Below, piece after piece: positions 1 to 6,700 of a stretch of DNA of 15,761 nt (position 1 is the stretch's first letter; every line of letters begins with the position of its first letter). The notes under the pieces are model-generated. The model was not told the DNA's origin, did not search any database, and worked only from the letters and a program-made list of their open reading frames with translations. Both the position numbers and the translations under genes were made by a program. The stretch is from the NCBI GenBank assembly GCA_945483525.1, contig CALYRV010000037.1:1-15761 (forward strand), in the 5' to 3' direction. This stretch comes from an uncultured Verrucomicrobiota bacterium. Its GTDB lineage: Bacteria > Verrucomicrobiota > Kiritimatiellia > RFP12 > UBA1067.

Positions 1-44
1 AACAAGGTAACCGTTGGGGAACCAGCGGTTGGATCACCTCCTTT
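1..44 (+). rRNA. rrs: 16S ribosomal RNA, 3' end (partial)
   Basis: The first bases match the universal 3' terminus of 16S rRNA: the AACAAGGTAACCG segment, helix 45 with its GGAA loop, and the terminal GGATCACCTCCTT anti-Shine-Dalgarno. Helix 45 reads GTTGGGGAACCAGC where E. coli has GTAGGGGAACCTGC, a compensatory base-pair change, so the helix is intact. The mature end is placed near 44 by alignment to E. coli from memory and may be off by a few bases. The rest of the gene lies left of the window. The CCTCCTT end fits the AAGGAGG-type binding sites seen before some downstream genes. Confidence 0.97.
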
Positions 45-55
45 CTAAGGAGATA

Positions 56-69
56 CGCCCTTCGGGGCG
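56..69 (+). other. UUCG-tetraloop hairpin just after 16S
   Basis: A five-base-pair stem, CGCCC (56-60) with GGGCG (65-69), closes a TTCG loop. UUCG tetraloops are very stable in RNA. Its place about 12 nt after the 16S end suggests a role in folding or maturation of the precursor. There is no U-run after it, so it is not a terminator. Confidence 0.6.
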
Positions 70-77
70 AGATGAAA

Positions 78-100
78 AGTGGTAGTGGGAAGTGGTACAG
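78..100 (+). repeat. Short G-rich direct repeat in the 16S-tRNA spacer
   Basis: AGTGGTA occurs at 78-84 and again at 91-97, a 13-nt period, inside a G-rich run. A similar pattern read on the other strand lies at 223-246. Such G-rich degenerate repeats are unlike the rest of the spacer and may belong to a dispersed small repeat family; that is inference. Confidence 0.45.
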
Positions 101-126
101 AGGATGAAAATTCCGTTGTACCACTT
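90..126 (+). repeat. 10-bp perfect inverted repeat in the 16S-tRNA spacer
   Basis: AAGTGGTACA (90-99) is the exact reverse complement of TGTACCACTT (117-126), with a 17-nt loop. In the transcript this would be a 10-bp stem. It could be a processing site for a double-strand RNase or a remnant of a small inserted palindromic element. No T-run follows, so termination is unlikely. The usual RNase III stem would pair with a 16S leader outside the window, so that model cannot be tested here. Confidence 0.6.
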
Positions 127-161
127 GAACTTCGAACTACAACTAAAAAACGATGATGAAA

Positions 162-179
162 CGTCCTCGCGAGAGGATG
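162..179 (+). other. GNRA-loop hairpin in the 16S-tRNA spacer
   Basis: CGTCCTC (162-168) pairs with GAGGATG (173-179) around a GCGA loop, giving seven pairs including one G-U. GNRA loops are stable and often make tertiary contacts. It is probably a structural element of the precursor rRNA spacer. Confidence 0.5.
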
Positions 180-222
180 CATTAAATTCTGCTCTACACA
201 ATAGGTAATGGCTGGTGTTGGG

Positions 223-246
223 ACTACCAACTGCCAGCTACCAACT
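223..246 (-). repeat. Short direct repeat, reverse-strand copy of the G-rich motif
   Basis: CTACCAACT occurs at 224-232 and 238-246, a 14-nt period. Read on the minus strand this is AGTTGGTAG twice, which resembles the AGTGGTAGTGGGA repeat at 78-100. The two blocks therefore look like degenerate copies of one short repeat in opposite orientation. Confidence 0.4.
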
Positions 247-281
247 CATTTACTGTTCCGTTTCTCTTCCGAAGATACGTT

Positions 282-358
282 GGGAGTATAGCTCAGATGG
301 TTAGAGCGCGTCCCTGATAAGGACGAGGTCGATGGTTCGATTCCATCTACTCCCACCA
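282..358 (+). tRNA. tRNA-Ile (anticodon GAT), CCA encoded
   Basis: A full cloverleaf is visible. The acceptor stem GGGAGTA (282-288) pairs with TACTCCC (348-354), followed by discriminator A355 and an encoded CCA (356-358). The anticodon stem CGTCC/GGACG (309-313/321-325) holds the loop CTGATAA with anticodon GAT at 316-318. The T arm is GATGG-TTCGATT-CCATC (331-347). This is the usual isoleucine tRNA of bacterial 16S-23S spacers and is presumably cut from the rRNA precursor. Confidence 0.98.
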
Positions 359-411
359 GACTTTGCCTCAGCTGCGTCGTGGCGGGTCCACCTGTTTTCA
401 TTTGCCCTTGT

Positions 412-487
412 GGGGGTATAACTCAGTTGGTAGAGTGTCTGCTTTGCAAGCAGAATGTCGCCGGTTCGAATCCGACTACCTCCACCA
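412..487 (+). tRNA. tRNA-Ala (anticodon TGC), CCA encoded
   Basis: The acceptor stem GGGGGTA (412-418) pairs with TACCTCC (477-483), with discriminator A484 and encoded CCA (485-487). The third pair is G414-T481, the G3:U70 wobble that alanyl-tRNA synthetase uses as its main identity element. The anticodon stem TCTGC/GCAGA holds the loop TTTGCAA with anticodon TGC at 445-447. The T stem GCCGG/CCGAC (460-464/472-476) has one C-A mismatch at 461/475, where a T-A pair is usual. With the tRNA-Ile it forms the classic spacer pair. Confidence 0.97.
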
Positions 488-490
488 ATA

Positions 491-517
491 TCTTGGTCGT
501 TTGACCATGATTTTTTT
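491..517 (+). terminator. Rho-independent-type terminator after tRNA-Ala
   Basis: TGGTC (494-498) pairs with GACCA (503-507) around a GTTT loop. After a T-T mismatch the flanking bases can pair again (491-492 with 509-510), and seven T residues follow at 511-517. A second seven-T run lies at 534-540. The hairpin starts only a few bases after the CCA of tRNA-Ala, where the spacer to 23S rRNA would normally continue. It would end the rRNA/tRNA transcript here. Confidence 0.75.
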
Positions 518-518
518 C

Positions 519-547
519 TTGCTCGTGTTCGTGTTTTTTTGATAAAC
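519..547 (+). promoter_or_regulatory. Weak candidate promoter for the five-gene cluster
   Basis: TTGCTC at 519-524 and GATAAA at 541-546 are separated by 16 nt and resemble -35 and -10 boxes imperfectly. This is the only AT-rich gap between the terminator and the first protein gene, so a promoter is expected near here. The transcript leader would be only about 20 nt. The call is weak because both boxes depart from consensus and T-runs make chance matches easy. Confidence 0.25.
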
Positions 548-573
548 TACCGACGATTGAAAAGACACTTCGA

Positions 574-3500
574 ATGATTAGGGCGATACTGATACCGGTT
601 CTCGTCGTTGCGTGCGCGTTATACGCGCGCGCGGGTGACGAGTATAGCTTTGCGGCTGGGTCGGCGGTTGAGTCCGTTCAGGACTTTGAGTCTTATGAAG
701 ATGGGGCCGTTGATATTCATCGCGGTTTGGAGGGCGATCGAAATTTCTGGTCTGTGCCCGACGATGTGTCGTTGGTTAAGACTACGATTCGTGAGGATGC
801 GTTTGGAGGCAAGTATCTTGACGTCAATACTTCAGAGCGTCCCGACGAGGGGTTGATGCGTACGTTCGTACCTCATGCCGCTTGCACCAATGCAATTACT
901 AACGCTTATGTTTCCGCTAGCGAGTATTCCGATCTGTACACCGTTTTCCGCACGAAGTTCGCGCTGTACGATAATGGCTCGTCGCCGACATGCGATTCTC
1001 GTGACCGGCTGGTGATTTGGGCGTTAAAGGATCCGGAAAGTCTGAACGGCCAAGGGTCGCTATATGTTACCGCTGGGCATTATGTTGGGTCTTTCCGTCA
1101 TCCTGTTCGTCATGATTTCAAGATTGCCTCGACCAATATTGATCCAGAGGCGTGGCACGAGGTCACGATCAGGGCGATTTCTGATATCTCAACTGGTGTC
1201 CATGCGCTGGGCTTTGAGCTATGGATCGACGGCAATCCCGTGTACGGTGATGATGATTATTCGGTTGCCGATTTCGATCTTGAGCCCTATCTTTCCGCCG
1301 AGGCGCGGTCGTTGCTTGGGGATCGGCGGCTATTCCCTGCGCTAACCGTTCCCGGGCTTAACACTTCGGTTGGGCTTGGCGGAGTGTCGTTTACGGGTCT
1401 GGGAGAGATTGATGATGTCAGTGTTGCCACGAACGCTCCGGCTGAGTGGGCGAAGGCGCCTCGCACATTTTCTCTGCGGTGGGATGCTGGTATCACCGCG
1501 CTGCGTTACGCATATGGTTCGGTCACGAGTTCGGTTCCGGTGTCCGTGGTTCCCAGTCGTTGTGTGGTGTTTGAGATTCCCGCGGCTGAGACTTCGATTG
1601 ATGTAGTTGCCGAATATGATACTGCCGAGGATTATTCGCAGGGCTTTTGGTCTGCTGATGGATCCTGCTCGGTTGTTACCAATGTTATCGGGGCGGTCAC
1701 CAATTATTCGTTCCGTTGCGATGCCACGCGGCGGCCGGGCACTGGATATGTCCGTTCGTTCCGGCGAGAGATCGGCCTTGGCGGCGGCATCGGTTCGTTC
1801 GCCTCATTCCGTGATGCAGTGAAACAGGCGGCGGCGCAGGGGGGGCTGACGATCGTTCTCAACGAGGATTTCGCGGCGTCTCGCGACACGGCGGATGCGG
1901 GCTTGGTCATGATTGATCGGGGAGAGTCGGTTAAGATCGATCTTAACGGGCATTCGATCACCAATGCGGTAGGGGAGTATCCGACGATTGTGAACTATGG
2001 TGTTCTCACCATCTTCGATTCGCATGGGGGCGGCAGGGTGGTGCCGTACGCGCCGTTTACAGGCGACACCAACGACTGGCGGCAGGTTGCAATTCAGAAT
2101 TATGCTTCACTCAAGGTTCGCCCCGAGCTTATCGTTAGCGGCGGCGCGTATGACGGCTTTATCTGTAATTCCGGCGTAGTGACGAATAGCGCTTCGGTGG
2201 CTCGTGTGGAGGGGTCGTTTATCATCACTCGCAGCGAATACGCGCAGGAGGAGCCGCGGTTTGCCGGTAATGCGGATGGCGAGTTCCCGTATGAAAGACA
2301 TCTTAACGATCCCACGCTTTATTATGCATATGATGATTCCTATTGGTCGCCGCTTACCAATGCGTTCATCTGGTGTGGCAAGGGTGTGGATGATAAGTGG
2401 TCTACGCCTGAGAACTGGCGGTGCAACGAGGTCCCTGGGGCTGGTGATTTCGTCATCTTCCCGGCTGCTGGCACCAACGCCTGGGAGGCCGACATGGGGT
2501 CTGGCATTGAGGCCAGGAATATCTGGTTTGCGGGTGACGTGATCCTGCATGGTTCGGCTGATTTTACCGATGTGAAGTGGAAGATTCCCGCTGCCGGGAG
2601 GGTCCGCGGCGATGCCGTCCTCGCTTGGGTCGGCAAGCTGCCGCCCAGTCTTTCGACGCTACTTGATGCGCGCTGGGCTGGCAAGGTGGCCATTCGAAAT
2701 GTTGGTAATTCGTCGCCGAAGCTGATGTCCGACATGGCCAGCTGGGGGTCCTCCTTATCTACGGTGACGTTCAATGGCGTGCGCGGCTATTATCATCTTG
2801 CCGGTACGGTCACGGTTCCATATACGCTCGAGCTGGTCAATGGTTCTAACGGTTATGCTTGGAAGAATGACGCTGGTTTCACGGGCGGCATTATCGATAT
2901 TCCGCGACTGATCGGCGACGGGCTTTTTGTCTCGCCGAAGAACACGATCGCCAACCGTCAGGTCATTGTCTTCCGTGACGTTATGTCCTTCAGCGGTTCG
3001 ATGGATATTCAGGGTAAGCGTGTGGTGATTGGTTCCGGTGATGTGGCGACGCTGGAGGCTGGTTCGATTACTTGGTCTGACGGCGTCAAGGTCAAGTCTG
3101 GCTTTGTCCCGAGCTGCCGCGTAGCGGCGTTCGGCGGCGCGATGGAGTACACGGGCTCTTACGGAGATTTTATTGCTGAGTATACCGGGTTTACAGTTGA
3201 TGATTCGGCGGCGGTTGTTAACATGGTGCAGCTTGGTGAGCTGGCCGAGCTTTGTGTCACCAATCCCGTTGGCAAGGTGAGGATTGTCGAATGGTCCGAT
3301 GACGCGATCATAGTCAATGGCCGCCGGGTGGTCACCAATGAGCTGTTGGCGGCGAATTCGCTGTCCTCGATTAAGGCGCCGGCAAAAGCGGTGAAGAAGC
3401 TAGCTTTCGCCAATTACTATACGGCCGAGGTTACGACCAATGAAGACAGGATGGTGACGGTCAAGCTGGCGCTGAACGAGCTGGCGGTACCGGTGATTGG

Positions 3501-3765
3501 AGCTTCTGGTGATGAGAGTGCGAAGATCACGTTCGCTGACGGCATGGCGTCGATTATTGTTTCGGATACTATTGACGGTTTCTGGTACGGGCTAGAGTAT
3601 AAGGCGACGCTGAGTGATGAATGGCCCGCGGAGCCGTATATCTGGTCTGTTTCGAATCCGCTGAATGGCGGTATGGTCGAGTTGATCGCGCCGGCCGAGG
3701 GTCCGTCTGGCTTTTACCGTGTGGTGGTGTCCGACATCGAGCCGGGCAAGGAGGGGATCAAGTGA
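574..3765 (+). CDS. Large secreted lectin-like/beta-helix protein with a C-terminal GFYR domain
   Basis: Predicted exported protein of 1063 aa with no recognised enzyme motif. Residues 1-20 form a signal peptide, with A18-R19-A20 before the likely cut; V11-V12-A13-C14 could instead act as a lipobox. Residues ~38-282 resemble a LamG/concanavalin-like fold ending in a typical G-E-I-D-D-V-S-V strand. Residues ~410-560 resemble a right-handed beta-helix entry (S-F-R-D-A-V, then D456-L-N-G, as in pectate-lyase-like surface proteins). Residues ~598-633 carry a W...NW...P..GD.V.FP pattern seen in autotransporter-like repeats. Residues ~970-1063 form a beta-rich terminal domain with G1046-F-Y-R-V, also found at the end of the next gene. 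The ATG at 574 fits the signal peptide, but no Shine-Dalgarno is visible before it. It is the first gene of the cluster, and its TGA overlaps the GTG of gene 2. Probably a surface adhesin or glycan-binding protein; the role is inferred from folds only. Confidence 0.85.
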   Translation: MIRAILIPVLVVACALYARAGDEYSFAAGSAVESVQDFESYEDGAVDIHRGLEGDRNFWSVPDDVSLVKTTIREDAFGGKYLDVNTSERPDEGLMRTFVPHAACTNAITNAYVSASEYSDLYTVFRTKFALYDNGSSPTCDSRDRLVIWALKDPESLNGQGSLYVTAGHYVGSFRHPVRHDFKIASTNIDPEAWHEVTIRAISDISTGVHALGFELWIDGNPVYGDDDYSVADFDLEPYLSAEARSLLGDRRLFPALTVPGLNTSVGLGGVSFTGLGEIDDVSVATNAPAEWAKAPRTFSLRWDAGITALRYAYGSVTSSVPVSVVPSRCVVFEIPAAETSIDVVAEYDTAEDYSQGFWSADGSCSVVTNVIGAVTNYSFRCDATRRPGTGYVRSFRREIGLGGGIGSFASFRDAVKQAAAQGGLTIVLNEDFAASRDTADAGLVMIDRGESVKIDLNGHSITNAVGEYPTIVNYGVLTIFDSHGGGRVVPYAPFTGDTNDWRQVAIQNYASLKVRPELIVSGGAYDGFICNSGVVTNSASVARVEGSFIITRSEYAQEEPRFAGNADGEFPYERHLNDPTLYYAYDDSYWSPLTNAFIWCGKGVDDKWSTPENWRCNEVPGAGDFVIFPAAGTNAWEADMGSGIEARNIWFAGDVILHGSADFTDVKWKIPAAGRVRGDAVLAWVGKLPPSLSTLLDARWAGKVAIRNVGNSSPKLMSDMASWGSSLSTVTFNGVRGYYHLAGTVTVPYTLELVNGSNGYAWKNDAGFTGGIIDIPRLIGDGLFVSPKNTIANRQVIVFRDVMSFSGSMDIQGKRVVIGSGDVATLEAGSITWSDGVKVKSGFVPSCRVAAFGGAMEYTGSYGDFIAEYTGFTVDDSAAVVNMVQLGELAELCVTNPVGKVRIVEWSDDAIIVNGRRVVTNELLAANSLSSIKAPAKAVKKLAFANYYTAEVTTNEDRMVTVKLALNELAVPVIGASGDESAKITFADGMASIIVSDTIDGFWYGLEYKATLSDEWPAEPYIWSVSNPLNGGMVELIAPAEGPSGFYRVVVSDIEPGKEGIK
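3748..3754 (+). promoter_or_regulatory. Shine-Dalgarno fixing the GTG start of gene 2
   Basis: AAGGAGG lies 7 nt before the GTG at 3762 and matches the 16S anti-Shine-Dalgarno (CCTCCTT) at the window start. A signal peptide begins exactly at this GTG. An ATG at 3621 in the same frame would add 47 residues lacking a signal peptide and overlapping gene 1 by 145 nt, so it is not the start. Confidence 0.85.
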
Positions 3766-6700
3766 GATCACTACTTGCCATTCTGTCGGTTTTTTCCGCC
3801 GCCATGCTTTCCGCAGTGACGTTGGATCCGCTGATCCCTGGTAAGGAGTTCAAGTCGCTGACGGTGTCAGGCGCCGCCGATGCCGCCGTCGTTATCAAGT
3901 TGATTGACCGCACTGAGGTCGTGACGCCAATGGAACGGACGGCGTCTGTCGTTGCCGGTCGTTTTTCCGAGGTTTTCTCTTCGCTTGAGCCAGGCCATGA
4001 ATACGCGGTTCTTATTGACGATGTTGAGAAGGAAACAGTTGTCATGTCGCGTGAGATGACGGATGGCTGGATTTCTGAGAATGCGAGGACATATGAGGGA
4101 TTAGAGCTGGGTACAGGCGTCTGGGGCGGGCAGGGTGAATGTGCGATTTCAGACGGGCGCATAGTAATTGAGGCAGAGGTCAATCAGGACCATGAGTTTG
4201 GCGTCGTGTTCCTGCCTACTAATCGTTTCGGCGCGGCGAGCGGGTACTGGGTGCGGGCCAATCTCACGTTCGAGGGTGAGGCGCAGGCTCCGCGAATGAC
4301 GGACGGTATTTTCGGTGTGACGTTGGTAATTGATCCTAATGACAATTCGCGCGCGGTCTTTTATATTATTGACGGGCAGACCTGGAAGCGCACTGAAACC
4401 GTCGGTAATATTGCTGTTGAGTACGACATGGAGTTCTTTGTCGACGAGGTTACTCGCCGAGTCGGGTATTATCTGGTTGAAGAAGATCGTCGTGTGTATC
4501 TCGGCGCGGGAAAGATTCCTGCTGGTGTTCCGACGCGTTTTCGGTCTGTTGATTTCCAGGGCTTTGGCAGTATCAAAGAGATCGTTGGTGAGGGGCGCGA
4601 TTGTAGTTTGATAGCTAGCGAGGTTCACATTGACGGTGATTTTTCCAACGGAGTGCTCCGTGCGGGCATGAACTTTACCAATTTGGTGCTTAACGGCTGG
4701 ATTTCGATCACTAATCTCTGGGATACCGATGTGACCAGTGGTCTGATTGAGGTTCGCATCGTAGGTGCCGACGGGCACATCAGGTTGGCGGTTACCAATG
4801 AGTGGAACGGTTTCGGCGGGGTCTATGGTATCACCAATATGGTTGACGGGTTAACACAGGGAGAGACTTATACGGTTGAGGTCAATGTGCTTGACAATAC
4901 CGGCCAATCAGTGCTCGGCGATGGCGATTGGGCGTCCAAAGGTATCATGGGAAGGGTGACCGATGCTTGGTACGATGAAGACGGCTATTCGATTTCCGGG
5001 AGGGTCCCGTATACTGGAATCTGGGAGGTGGAACAAGGCATTTCTCTTTCGGTCGATGATGCTGGAGTTGTAATTGTAGCTTCCGACGGGACGGTCGAGG
5101 GGGCGAAGGCTGTCTTTACGCCGACAAATTCCGTGCCTCGCAACGGGAGGACCTGTGTTAATTCATTCGAGGCGATCTTCGTCTCGGCGATGGATTTCGG
5201 TATGTTGCCGGATGCAACGGAAGAGCTTTTCGGAATCACCTTGGCTGATGATGGCGGTGATGTGAAACTGGCGGTGATTATCGATGGCGAGTGGGTGTTG
5301 GTCGATACTTCCGTTTATAGGGCAGAACTTGGTCGTCTTTATACGATTGATGCGGTGTGTGCTCAAACGGAGAACGGGGCTTCGATTGAATATTTCGTTA
5401 CTGATGAGGCTGGAGTAATGAAGTCGGTTGCGCGCGGCGTGTTTCGTCCCGGCGCGAAGCCGTATCCGTCAGAGGTCGCGTTTCGCGGTGATGGGCGTTT
5501 TAATTCCGCAGTTGGTATGTTCTACGACACGACGCTAATGAATATTGAGTTAGAGCTTGACAATATGCCAGGCACTAATTTCACTGCCGTAGCCGTGTCC
5601 GGTATGATCAGGGTTACGCCGATGTGGGATACAGACTGCAGCAACGGTACTATCCGTGTTGAGATCAAGAACGGGCGTGGCGAGGTTGTATCGGTTATGG
5701 AGATTGACTTTAGTGGCGATTCGCCGATTGATATTAGCGTTGACGGGCTTGAACCCGGAGAATCCTATTCCGTCTCCACCTTTATCATTAATACCAATGG
5801 TCCGGCTGATGGTGAGGTCGCCGAGGAGAATGTTCTAACCCCGACGGCGAAGGAGAATTCAGGCCAGTGGATCTTCGAGAACGCACGTACGTTTGCAGGA
5901 GTTGACCCTCGTACAGGTGACTGGTATTATCGTGAACGTCCGATCAAGGAGGCCAAGGTCGTGGAATCTTCGCGGATCGGCCAGGCGATTTCAATTGATG
6001 CCGATCTTTCATCCTCTGTCATCTTCGAGTCGACGAACGTCACGGCTGCAATCGTGAATTCGACAATACGCGAGATTACATTCGAGATTTGTTCCGAGAC
6101 CGCGGGTTACGTGCTTTCGGCGCCTGAGTTCCCGAAGATGCGCACTGCTGACCTTGCAGGTGTGACAATCGTCTGTGATGACCTTGGGGACGCCGAAAAG
6201 CTTCACTTCTCGGTTTATAATCCTGCAGGCGGCGGTAGCTGGAGTGTGTTGTCGAATACTGTTGCCGAGCTTAACCGTCCCTATATCTTCACGGTGATCA
6301 TTACGTATCCGAATCCCAATAAGACGACTGCATCCTCGATTGGGTATTATCTTGAGAATGCTGCGGGAAAGCGCGAGCGGATCGCGTTTTTCGAACCCGG
6401 GAAGAAGGCGAACGGATCACTGGCGATTCCAGAAATCAACGATTCCTATCGTACGCGTTTGCGTTTCACGGGTGGCGGTTTGGTGAAGCGGTTCGAGGGC
6501 TCCTGCTATGACGCGCATTTGGCGATAATAGACGGGATTGAATACTGGACTATTGCCGATGCGATTCGCGAGATTGGTTCGTCCGGTCGTGTTTTCTCCC
6601 CGCTTTGGTATTCATCCTATACCGTTGACGTCTCCGACGGTTGGTTTGGCGTTTACGATCCCAACCACTGGTTGAACCTTATCTGGCCGCTCGGTTATGT

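Noticed and set aside
45..230. 61-codon minus-strand frame in the rRNA spacer
   Set aside because: It lies in transcribed rRNA spacer, is built from repeats and hairpins, and has no recognisable protein feature.
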